Shown here: positions 12,522-25,300 of the stretch, piece after piece | How positions within the stretch are numbered: the stretch's first letter is position 1 | How the letters are laid out: each line of letters starts with the position of its first letter | From: Thuidium tamariscinum | Taxonomy: Eukaryota > Streptophyta > Bryopsida > Hypnales > Thuidiaceae | DNA: 64,000 nucleotides | Assembly: GCA_947034885.2 (NCBI GenBank) | Contig: OX344752.2 | Coordinates: 4,774,001-4,838,000, forward strand | Direction: 5' to 3' | The notes under the pieces: model-generated | Databases searched by the model: none | The model's input: only the letters and a program-made list of their open reading frames with translations | What the model was told of the DNA's origin: nothing | Program-made: the position numbers and the translations under genes

Positions 12522-13638
12522 CAACAACACTAGTTTGTGAGCCTAAAAGCATGAGCTTGTGAGCTGTGAGTGTAGGTTTTGTGAGCCCAGAGAATTAACC
12601 AAAAAAAATTGTGAATTTTTTAAGCCAAGAGAAAAAAAAAAGTGAAGTCATTTTAAAAAAATCTATTTATAGTAAAATTTCAGCTTCATGACCGTGGACC
12701 TATGACCGTGGAAATGTGGTTAATGTATTTTAAAATTTCAAACCCTACTAAGGTAGAGGGCTGTAAAAGCGACCCTTTACTAGCTGATTTGCATTTTGGG
12801 GAAGCTAAACTTCTTAAAACAATTTTTAGTAAATTTTCGTGGTAAGAAAAATGGAATTGGCATCTAACCCAAGTCATTTCATATTTTTTGGACCTTCATG
12901 GAATTAGTTATGAACTTTTGAAGTTGAAAACACAGTGGTTTCTAAAAGCGACCCCCTCCTGAAATGTACACTTCTGGTACATATTAGAGGTAAAATCTAC
13001 TAGATCGCTTTTAGAGACAGGGTTGCTTTTACAGCCCCCTACCTTATCTCCAAAGGGCCTCTCAATACCTTCCAAAAAAAATTTTGAATTTTTGAATTTA
13101 TTTTTGAGGTTCAAAATCCAGAATCCAACAAGAGATTTTCTAGGGTGATGGAGTTGTGAATTTTTTTTTTTTTTTTTTTTTTTTTTTCCGACTTTATCAC
13201 CCTGAAATTGATCTCTCGATACCGAGAGAAGGTTTTCAAGGGCAAAAAGTCGCAAAAAAAATGAACTAGTAACATAGTCAAAAAAAAAATTTAAAAAGTT
13301 GAAAAAATTAATTAATTAATTTTAGAGGACTCCAAAGCCCTCTACCTCCAAACCCCTTTCAATATCAAGAGGGATTTTGGAGGGTGATGGAGTTGCAAAA
13401 AAAATTTGAAAAATAAAAAAAGGATTGAAAAAAAATTGAAAAAAATTGAAAATTTTTTTCTGAAAAAAAGAGTTTTGAAAGTCACAAATTTCAAATCCCA
13501 TAAGGGGGATACTAGATATAAAAATCCAAAATTCTTAAAGCACGGTAATAGGTCCATGCCCTAAAAATCACTAAAAATTTCACCAAAAATTCTAGGCTCA
13601 TAGGCTCACGCTCGTAGGCTCACAAAATAGCAACCCCG
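12522..13638. mobile_element. Longer member of the TGTGAGC inverted-repeat family with 9-bp target duplication
   Basis: The left end carries 'tagtttgtgagcctaaaagc' then 'atgagcttgtgagc'. The right end, read in reverse, carries 'gctattttgtgagcctacga' then 'gcgtgagcctatgagc'. The flanks are AAATCTCAA at 12513-12521 and again at 13639-13647, an exact 9-bp duplication. The ends match those of the 810-1038 element. The interior (about 1.1 kb) has a nested inverted pair near 12752 and 13021-13043 built on 'gtaaaagcgacc' and its complement, plus a poly-T tract. No transposase frame is recognisable, so it is probably non-autonomous. Confidence 0.7.
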
Positions 13639-16079
13639 AAATCTCAATTGGGGGCAAATTTGTCAACAAATGCAAGTTGTAGCAAAGCAAACACTTTATT
13701 GAGTGTTGATGTATACAATCTTGTCTTGCCAATGAATAATCTTAAATACCTAAGGTTTTAAGTTTAGAAACCCAAGCGTAGTGCTTCAATTTCAAACATG
13801 TATTTGCATGCTCTCATTTTCAAAAGGGATTCTAAAAAATCTCTCAAGATTAATATACATCAAAAGCTAGCTAGACTTGCCTATGCAAGAGGATAGTCGC
13901 AAAGCTGTGAACAAACACCATAAATAGCATACTAGTAATGTAATTAACACTAGGTGTAAATGCATGTTATTGATATTTTTCATTGCCATTCTTCTATCCT
14001 CTTTTTGGGAGATTAAAAAATACATATTTACAAATTTCAAAATTGAGTTTTTATATTTTAACACCTATTTCTACCAAACACCAAGTCAGAACATACCTCC
14101 AGCTTTAGTACCCAAGCGCCTCAAATTTGGCCTCTCCAATTTGAAAAATTGCCCTTAGTTGACTCTTATAATCTTTTCAATAGTACAGTCAAATCATTTG
14201 TCCATTTCTCTATTGCTCTAAGGCTATCTCTACTATCAATCGGTACAATTAATTTTTGTGGATCTTATTTTTATGGTAATTTCATTGGAATGAGTGCAAG
14301 AGGCTTTAGATTTTAGTAAACATAAGCTCGATGCTTAGGGGTTAAGTAGGAAGTTGCAAGGATTGTCATTATCTACTTGAAAAATTGCCATACTGGGGCC
14401 TCTGACTTTATCAAGAAGCAAAAAGGATCCCCATTAATTTAAGCAAGAGTATAGACAACAGACGGACTTGGCTATAGAGAAAAACTCTTTCAATAAGAAA
14501 ATATTTTGTCACTTTAAAATTGTCCTCGAAACATATAGTAAAGCAAAAATTTATATTATATATTGTCTAAAAATGAGCTTAAAGACTATACACTTATAGT
14601 GTAGATGTTTGTATTATAGAAGCTTTCTATAACTATAGTACAACTATGATTATAGACATTTGTATTATAGGTGTTTATTTTAAAAGTACTACATGGTACA
14701 TGTGGCTTTGTGTGACCTTGGGTAAAGGGTGATAGCAGATAGGACAACAATAGGTTGAAAATTGAAGGGTGAGTGTGGGTAGGATCTCCTAGCTATGGAC
14801 TCGCGATTGCCCTGGCCTCCAACTTATTAGTGGTCATCTTGCTCTACTCGCGTGCATCCTATATGACCTGCACATACCCTAGTTGTACTTAAGTTGCCCT
14901 ATGCACTCCTAAGGTCACCTTGCCCACATGTGCCACACGTGCCCTCCCTCCATGTTGATGTGGTTTCGGCTTTCCAAGTCAGATGAAATTTTTTGTTTGT
15001 TGAGCAAAAAAATTGAAAATTTAGGCTGAGGTAGGTGGGGCAACCACAAGCTTGTTATATATGACCAACACTTGTCATATATGACATCCAATGAAAGATA
15101 GACAACTCAACACCAAAAGACAAAACTGTATTCAATTGAACAACTCTATTTAGATCCCTCTTTGACTACAGAAGTCAGTAACTACAAGCATGTCACGGCT
15201 TTGAAGTAATTAAATTCCTTAACTCCAATACATGTGAATTGTCTTGACTTCATGTGCCTACCTAGGTAGATACATTTAGCCAATGTGGAGGCGAGTGAGG
15301 AATTGACAAGAAGCACAAGTCAGTTGTTGTTCATTGATTGTTGCATCTCAAGACGCCCTTCCTCTCCTTAAACCTTAAACAATACTAAAGTCGTTTTCTA
15401 GTTGATGATGAGAAAGCATCATGTCATAAAGGACAGAACTACAACTATCTTCAGAATTAGGAGTGGAAAGGGAAGATCTTCTACAATATTTAGAAAAGTT
15501 GATTTCTAAGGTGATCCCATGTTGTTTAAGGATTAAAGCCAAGTGTGTATGTCCCTTTAGAATTGACCTTAAGATAGTCAAAATGCAAATGAAGGTCGTT
15601 AAAAGCTTATCCACTTTGGTGTAGATGACTTCAATTTCAGGAAAGATACCATCTAGTTCTCCCTAAAAAATGTTGGAAAACATAAGCACTAGCCACAACT
15701 ACCTCAACAATCCAATACCACTTGACAGATTGATACAAACATCTACAATTAATTAACATTCTAACAATACTTATTTGTACTTAGAGTCCTTCATCCTATA
15801 TTAGCAAGGTGGCTTAAGAGCATCCCCATACCTCAACTCAAAATTTGACTCAAGATCAAGCCCTTTGTAGGGCTTTCCAATTGTGACCAAGTTGTGTTAT
15901 AGTAATGTACCCCATTATATAACAATGAAAGCAACTCTCTAAAAGAGACAACACTCTTACCAAAGTTTTTAGTTCAAATTACTAGTTCAAACTAGTTCAA
16001 ATTCATATATTCTACACGGATTGGGGCTCCTTTCTCCACTTCATATAGATGAAAGGAGCTTTGTTCCATTACAAATTCA

Positions 16080-16235
16080 CATTTTGCTATATCTATATGG
16101 AATGGATGGAGGAAACTCATCCTATGTGGGATACTTAAATTATAACTAGTTATTTGGACTAGTTTTGATTTAAATAACTCCCAGAAATATAAGTTTCCTC
16201 CATCTACTCCATGTGGATGTAGCAAGATATGATCT
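16080..16235. repeat. Imperfect inverted repeat
   Basis: 'tggatggaggaaactcat' near 16105-16122, preceded by 'ttgctatatctatatgga', pairs with the inverse 'agtttcctccatctactcca' and 'tgtggatgtagcaag' at about 16192-16230. The arms are about 40 bp around a loop of about 65 bp. A second inverted pair, 'tagagctcactac' near 16247 and 'tagtgagctctacta' near 16405, flanks part of it. A 130-residue minus-strand frame (15992-16384) runs through this structure and matches no family I know, so I do not call it a gene. Confidence 0.5.
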
Positions 16236-18864
16236 CCATATCTAAAGTAGAGCTCACTACATCCTCTTGGGATGGAGGGCAATGTCCCAACCTGTGTGGG
16301 ATAAATTAGAATACGAATTTGAAGGAACTTGAAGGAGCTCCTAAAGTTCATACTTTCATTTGTCCCATATAGATTGGAGTACACCCTCCCATTCTAAGAA
16401 GATATAGTGAGCTCTACTACTCACTTGAAAATTCAAACTAAGATGAACTTAATTTTTCAGTTTTTTTAGGACAAGAAAAGTCTCATTTTTTGTAGATGAA
16501 ATTACTTGTAAGCATTTCATTTAAAAAAATTGAAATAGGATGGTCAACTTTGAGTTTGTACCTCAATATTGAGGTTCAAAATACAATCAAAACCCTTGCT
16601 AGACCATAGCCAAGGCTCATCATTTCTCCATCTCTTCAAGAAATTTGATTGTAGCGAGGTAATTTTTGAGCCCTATCTTACACATCACGGAGTACTAATT
16701 GTCATCTAGCCCACTCAAATATCCAATTTGGACCTTTGGCCATGCAATTGTAGAGATGCCCTAACCCCTAAACAACAGGTGGGTCATTGTGGGGAGCAAC
16801 AAGCAATGAATAGTAGCAACTTAAATGTAGATTGCTCCAATTCCAAATAGCAAATGATGTCAAATGAATGACAAGGTAGCTCACAAAGTAGCCCCCAAAT
16901 GAAAATTATTAAATGGGCAATGTCGGTCTCATCCATCATCAAAGAATCTTAGAGTCCTTATAATTATTAGTTCAATGAATGAACTTGATTTTTGTTTAGA
17001 ATAATTTCACATCACTTCCAATTTGTTAGGGGGAAAAAATGGATGAAAAAACAATTTTTTTCCATTCAATAGATTGTTCTAAAGTCATTCATTGACCAAT
17101 AACTGTTGTCCGTGTTATTTAACCTTTCATCACGTAAGGTCCAAATAGGCCTAAAAGCATCATTGCCTTTCAAGCTTTATAAGTGTAAATGCCACTAGGC
17201 TATGAAAATCTCAACTATGCAATCTTGTAGTGTGCATGTTGTAAATGATGTACATCAAATTTAGAGTCATGTAGCAATATAGATTGCAAGATCATAATGT
17301 TTTAGTGCTAGAAAAAAATGTTAAAATTTTCCTAAAAACACATTTGGAGGTGAAATTTGATTTCTAAACCTACTCAAATGAAAAAACTTTAACTTGGAAA
17401 GTGATTCAAAATCAACATTCAAAGACATTGGTGAAACAAAATTCATTCAAATGCTTTGAATTGTTTGCAAAATGACTTTGAAATGTCAAAGAAATTGCAA
17501 AAAAGGGTGCAAAAAACACATTTGTCATTGCACCCTCTACTAAATGCTTCTTAGTCACTCATAACTTCTTAGATTGATATGAAGTTTTAGCCAAACAAAT
17601 TAGACTAGTATGTGCAACTTCTTTAAAAAATTTTTTATTGGAAATGGACATTGTATGAAGAAGAAATAAGTCACCGAATTCACTAAGATCCAAAAATGTC
17701 TAATTTTTGAACTTCGAATTGCTCCTAAACATTCAAAACAACTTGGATTGGGATGAAAACTTCATCACAATAACTAGACTTTTAGAGGAATATAACACAA
17801 CAAATTTTATTGAAAAAAACATTGGATGAAGGAGATATAAGTTCCCAAAGTTGCAGCCATCAACTGAAGTTTGGTAAATTCAAATTGAACCTATGAAATT
17901 CAAGGAACTCTCCAAAAAATCATTACATCTTGGATTGTTGTGAAAACTTTTTTACACAAACTAGCTTAGTAAGCACAACCTTTCCAACAAATTTTATTGA
18001 ATTCAAACATTGGATGCAAAAATTACAACACTTTAAATTGAACTATGAGGACTCTGTTCATCTCCTTAGGAGATGAAGGATTAACCCCTAAATGCACAAG
18101 GCACCAGAATCTAGTGTTTGCAAAAATTTGAAGTTATATAAAACCTAACCAAGTTGCTATTTTTAGTAGTTTATATTTTTGAAAAGTTCTTTGAGAAGTC
18201 TGTTTTTAGTGTCAAAAATTCAATTTGGAAAATGAATGATAGTGATTTTTCTATTCAAGATTTTGTGCAAGGGTACCCATTGCAATCTTGCCTTTCCGTA
18301 ATGTTGAGAGCTCTTGAAAATGAGCCTCAAATGCATTAGATCTTAAAGAAAAAATCACATTCAAAATTCATTTATAAAAATAGTAGAGTAGATTTTGAGA
18401 AGCCATAAATTGATTGGAGTTATGCATGCTAGGCCCTTTCACCTCATATATTTTTGGTCACCAACTTTTCAGATTTGACTTGCAAAAAAAAAGATAGAAA
18501 AACTTCACATCGTTTTTGCAAGTTTTAATACCCTGATGGTGAAACATTATAATCTTTCACCCCACAAGTGACATTTTTATGTTTTCTTTTCCTATGCAAT
18601 CTCTTATATGCCTAATTTGAATTTGTATGGTTACCTTTATAAAAAAATTGATACAACTTATCAAAATGTTAGGATTTTGTTCAACTTAAAGCAAATTCCA
18701 AGAAACTCAAAATAAGCCTTAGACATTTAGGGGTTAAGGTTAGGCAATGAAGGGTTAAGGTTAGGCGATGAAGGGTTATGGATTAAAAGCATCCAATGGA
18801 TGGCAAATATTCCTTCACTTAAGAAGGAAGTGTAGCCTTGAAACTTTGTTTGAAAACTCCCAGG

Positions 18865-19114
18865 CCGCCTGTGGCTGGCCAGGGTGAACTGACCCCCTTA
18901 TTGCCCCCTTCTTACCCCTGGGTAAAACACTGAAATTTGTTTTCTTGCCACTTATGAATTTTTTTTGCAAATTCTGAATTTATATTTGCAATCAGAGGCC
19001 CCAAGTTAGCTAGGGGGGGTGAAAAATACAAAATTTACACGGCACAAAATAGGGGTCAGTTTTTACCGTCTGGGGCAATAAGGGGGTCAGTTCTCCCTGG
19101 CCGCCTGTGGCTGG
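18865..19114. mobile_element. Foldback element with 14-bp flanking direct repeat (core family copy 1)
   Basis: The element proper is 18879-19100 (222 bp). It begins CCAGGGTGAACTGACCCCCT and ends with the inverse AGGGGGTCAGTTCTCCCTGG, giving inverted repeats of about 29 bp. On both sides lies the same 14-bp sequence CCGCCTGTGGCTGG (18865-18878 and 19101-19114). The interior contains a core ('gcaaattctgaatttatatt', 'tgcaatcagaggcccc', 'acacggcacaaaa') that recurs at 29040-29250 and, inverted, at 30475-30703. No coding frame. Confidence 0.75.
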
Positions 19115-20584
19115 GCGTTCTGTTTTCTTTCTCTTGCAGTAAAGGCCCTCCTTTATTTGTGTCAAAATTTAAAAATTAAAAAAATTTGTTTGAAGAAGAT
19201 ACTGTTTGCAAACGAGTTTGACATTCAATGAGTGATCTTAGGCAGATGACTCACACTACAAATCCTTTACAGCAAGGAGGAAGCAGCACCCATAACCGTC
19301 ATTGTACCCACAATCATCTCCTTTGAAATCTTGGAAAATTTTAGGAAGTAAAGAAACGTGATTACAAGAATGTACTGCATTTGAATATCAAACCTTGGTG
19401 TTGATATTAGGTGCACTTAAAGTTGGCTCTTTAATAATTCACAACTTACACTTATAGTGTCCAAATAATACATTTGAAAGTGCATTGAAATTATTTTTCT
19501 CTTGCTAGTAGGGGCCAATAATTTTTGGATGTGTAAACGATGTTCAAAACCCTTAAATTGATGCTTATGGGTGATGCTACCTTGAGGTCACTACTAAATT
19601 TTCGTTTTGTAGAAAAAATGTCCACTAGAACAATATTTAAATAAAATATAAAGAGTTCGTATTAGTTTCAGTACGGAGATTCCGTAATATAGAAAGAGCG
19701 GGATACTGATGAATCAGAGTTGCACGCAACAGTAGGACAAGTCTATGAACGAGTGTCGTAAAAACTGAGGAAACTCGCACGGTCGCACCCACTGTGAAGC
19801 CCATCAACGAACACAGGACAACAGGCCTTGGAAAGTCTGCTCAAGATTGTCAGCAGCGACGAGCCCACGAAACTACAGTACACCATTCGACAGCTACAAA
19901 CCAAGAAAACAGAACCGAGCGTGACTTCAACCGCACACCGAAGATCAATCCCCGAGGAAACCTGCAAGTAAGTTAAACGACGATCTGTCCAACGTCCCGT
20001 TGCCACTTCTCCGAGAAATACAAAAGCTCATAGGAACTCTCATGCTTCAGCTCCACGATTCCAATTTACTTTACCTCTAAAGAGAAAGAGTCGATCTAAT
20101 AAAAAATAACTCCGCTAACTATGAAACTCTAGAGGTAACCTATAAATCTCAAAGCAACTCAGTCGATAGCGGCCAAGACCTTCTAGGATTATGCCTGGAC
20201 AAAAGTCACAGAAATCATTTTCAGAAACGAACATACAGCCCCCACACACGTATTCGCCAAGTGAAATGGCTGATCGAGGAACAAAGAGTGAGATTTAAAG
20301 AAAGATGCTGGACATGGTCACAAGTAACTGTACACCTCATCTCCAACCCCGCGAGGATGGGACAACGAGGCGAATGTGACACATCAATCAGACGGGTTCC
20401 GCATCCTTTACACCCAAAAACAGAAGATGCAAATGAGATACGAGAAATTCACAGATTAACTATCTAGTAAAGATCGTGCCAGTAGGCTCCATTACAAAAA
20501 CAACCTACTTGAGCAAGTGCTAAAACCTTCCCAGACCAACACCGATTCCATCTCAATTGTAGTGTCAATTTCACTTGTCTAATT
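19115..20584. other. 3' flank of the 14-3-3 gene
   Basis: From about 19650 the base composition becomes less AT-rich up to the 14-3-3 stop codon at 20585. This fits a long 3' untranslated region on the minus strand, possibly with an untranslated intron. Short frames at 19743-20006 and 20261-20467 have no recognisable protein. The part from 19115 to 19650 is AT-rich intergenic DNA. Confidence 0.45.
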
Positions 20585-21942
<1,358 letters not shown>

Positions 21943-22390
21943 TCTGGCTACGGACGGGGCTGAGCGAGGCCGCTAACTGTGAGCTCAAAAACGGCGGCCG
22001 ACGCAAACCAAACAACTCCGCAGCAGGGACAAACTAGCGATCTGATGCAAGCCACCCTTGTCCAGGAGCACGAAGACGCAAGATCTGAAGTGGAATTGCG
22101 TACAAGAAGGATGCAGAATAAGGCTCCGAGAGAGAGGAGAGCTGGGGGGCCTAGGGTTTGAGGGAAAGCCAATGGCGGGCAGGGAGAACTTTCTTCCAGG
22201 TCTGCCCGCACCCGGACTCGCCCCCTTGAGCGAAGTCCCGGTCGACACCTGGAAGGGTGCCAGCTCTCCAGGGGCCGGAGAAGGAAAGGTTTTGAAATAA
22301 GTTAAGCTTATTCTGACAGTGGACGGACCTGGAGTCCCTCAGCCGACAACGTGGCACAACACTATTATACATATTCCGCTGTACATATTC
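21943..22390. promoter_or_regulatory. Probable 5' untranslated region and proximal promoter of the 14-3-3 gene
   Basis: A GC-rich segment directly upstream (higher coordinates) of the minus-strand start codon, ending abruptly in AT-rich DNA near 22390. Read on the minus strand, 'tatgtataatagtg' near 22362-22375 could serve as a TATA region about 430 bp from the ATG. The transcription start cannot be placed from sequence alone. Frames here on either strand have no recognisable product. Confidence 0.4.
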
Positions 22391-25300
22391 AACTGAGGTA
22401 TCAATAATTTTATAGTAACACGCATTTTATGCTTGAATGTTCAGGTATTCTAAGGTAACTACACTTAAAATGGCAATTTTCTAAAATTGCACACTACGAA
22501 TTCTTGTCTAAACTGTACTCCCACCATTCATGGGAGTCTATGATTGGTTTTAAAAGCACCTATTTTCAGCACTTTGAAAATTTGTAGTTCGTTCGTACAG
22601 TGTCAAAAAAACATTTTAAGAAAATCTAAAATTCTCCTTTCATTACCAACACAACCCTACAAAAAAAATTCTAAAATAATAATGGAAACTATGTTGAATT
22701 TCTTAGTTGTGTAATTTTAGGTGTATATATTGTACCAAAATTATGTTTGGGAAGATTCGATAATTAGTTGAAAGTTGAGGTAGTGGAATTAAAGGAAAAA
22801 ATTGGTTTGAATTCGAAAACATATTAAAAAAATAGTGAAAATTTATTTAAAATTTATTATTTGGAGTCAAATTCTTTTTTAAATAACCAAATTCTACACT
22901 TAAAAATCAGTTCAATTTGGGATTTGAAAGAAAACACCTAGTAAAACTCAAAAGGCATTCCAAACATTGTATCTTGTTAAAGAAAGCTAAGGTATGTCAC
23001 CTATTTCCAACAATGTCAAGCATTTTAGCATATGTATAATTGACTGATGGTAGTCATGGGTTGATTTTCTCCAATGAAGGAATAGAAAAAATGATGATTG
23101 CACCATGTTTTGCTAATTTTTCATCAAGGTTTGGAATTAATAAAAATTAAGGAAGTGTAGATTGTAATTTGACTTGTTCTTGATGAATAGGCAAATTTAT
23201 TTTTAAGAAGTGAAAAAAAAAATAGGTGTTATTAAGTGATGTCACTATGTTATTCATCACATAATAATGAAGTTGCTAAACAATGTCACACTCTTTGCTA
23301 ATTCATGAAAAAAGATCTTTGCGCAAGTGGGACCATTATTGAAAATTGGTGACATACCTTATACCATTGGGGCTAGTTTCTTTGAAGGGGATTTGCCTTA
23401 AAGCTTATAAGTGGCGAGTCAGACATATTTCAAGCAAGTGAAAATTATATCCATTACAATTTTAAAATGTACACTATGTATTAATGAATGAATAGGTGAC
23501 AATGTCAAGGTCTTCAAATAACAATATTCTTTGATGATTGTATATTCTTCTAGTATACGATCTTATTTACATTCAAAAATCATTCTAGGCTCTTGGTTAG
23601 TCAAAATTCATTACTTCTCTGTATTCAAATATTGCTTCAAAAATTTATCAATTTGACTATATAGTAATACATTCATTTCATTTTTTTTATTAAAATATAA
23701 ATAGTATGAAATTTTATAATAAAAAATGGAGATGATGTTGGAAAACATTATAGTGTAATTTGTATACTCTGTGAGCTCACTCTAAAAACAATTTTGTAGA
23801 AAGTTTAAAAGTGGTATATTTTATCCCCTACAAGACTAAGATACTATTTTTGGCAAAAATTGCTTAAAAATGCGACTTTCTAGGAAATGAAAAAAATGCA
23901 CAAGAAGACTTTTGAAGAAAGATCTACTATACAAATTTCTATCAAAGAAACTATATGAATGTGTAGGAAAAAAATTCAAAAACCTCGACTTTACAAATTG
24001 AAAGATTGTAGAATTTGAAGTTAGAATAAAAAGTGTTTTTTTTACTTTAAGTTGGTTGACATGGCTCATAGACATTAATTTCTTTTAGAAGGAGATTCTT
24101 GCATCATTTATAATTTTTTTTACAACTGCATTATATATGATGTTATGTGAACACAGTAAGTTTTAGAAGTCAAAGAATTTATAGATGCCATCCCTAAAGC
24201 TACAAGCATTGACATATCCAAAAAGTTTAAGGCAACATAACTTTTGATTTGGACAACCAATTAAGAAAACAAATTGTATATCCACTAATGAAATACAAGT
24301 TTATGCCTTATGCCAAAATTTCATAACCATCTTGCTAAAATTGACAACATGCACAACTACCCAAATTTCTTGTATACATTAAACAGTAATTTGGTATTTT
24401 CATTGTTAAAGTTCCTTAATTATGTTTTCACCAAAAATGCTCCAAAACTACTATTTCTAATACAAGTACCAAATTTTTTAATTTTTTAATATTAGACACA
24501 AATAATTGTAGATATTTGTAGTATGTTGGTTTCAAAAGATAGTGAAAAAAAATTCAAAATTTTCTATACAATGGATTACAAGGTAATATTGTTTGAATTG
24601 ATCAAAGTCCTTTTTCTTGTTGGACATACAACCAAACAACTGCACTTCATAAGCTCACATTTGTATGAAAAATTGTCCAAAATGGTAGTGCTTCTCTGAA
24701 ATCATTCTTCAAAGCAATTTAGCTACATGCATGGAAAATTTCAAATCATTTTGAGTTGTCTATTATATTAAAAAGAAAATTAAGTAGGAAAAATAGAGAA
24801 TGATTTAAAATACTAAATTGTCAAGAATTTAGTTGCAAATTGAAAATTGCCAATCCCAATGGTTCAAATGTTGTAATATCCACAACTACATGCAAACTAA
24901 AACTCTTCATAATTTTTGACTCATTTATCAAAATGGAATGATTCAAATCTCTCTCTCTCTCTCTATATATATATATTAGTCTAGAATACCAATTTCAAAT
25001 TTATATTTCTAGAAAAAGTGATTTTTTTATCTGCCCTAAATTGTTTAAATTGAAAAGGAAATAACATATAATGCAATAATTTTTTAACCATATAGTCAAA
25101 AGTTACAAAAAAATTTGGGCCTTAAAGATATTCTTTGTCCAAGCCTCTATTAAAGTTTAAACCTCCAAAATGAGGATCTCTAGTCACGGGTATCTACCTA
25201 AAATTTCTATGTTGCCAAAAAATGGACCTTACTCATTTAGAGATTAAACATTAAATTTTAAAGGTTCTACCTTCATAGTGTCACAAAAATTACAACTATA

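Larger units (their letters stand above)
6519..18864. other. AT-rich intergenic DNA with several inverted-repeat elements
   Basis: No gene is recognisable in about 12 kb. Long A and T runs dominate, and open frames on both strands are short and random-looking. Inverted-repeat elements at 7387-7718, 10631-10912, 12062-12226, 12522-13638 and about 16080-16235 are listed separately. A 10-G run lies near 11647 and a poly-T run near 13159-13188. Slightly less AT-rich patches, such as 11000-11880 and 14700-15650, hold no coding frame I can support. Confidence 0.65.

Noticed and set aside
15992..16384. 130-residue minus-strand frame
   Set aside because: It is open across an inverted-repeat structure and contains no recognisable motif; likely chance.
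24951..24976. (CT)n(AT)n stretch
   Set aside because: Ordinary microsatellite.
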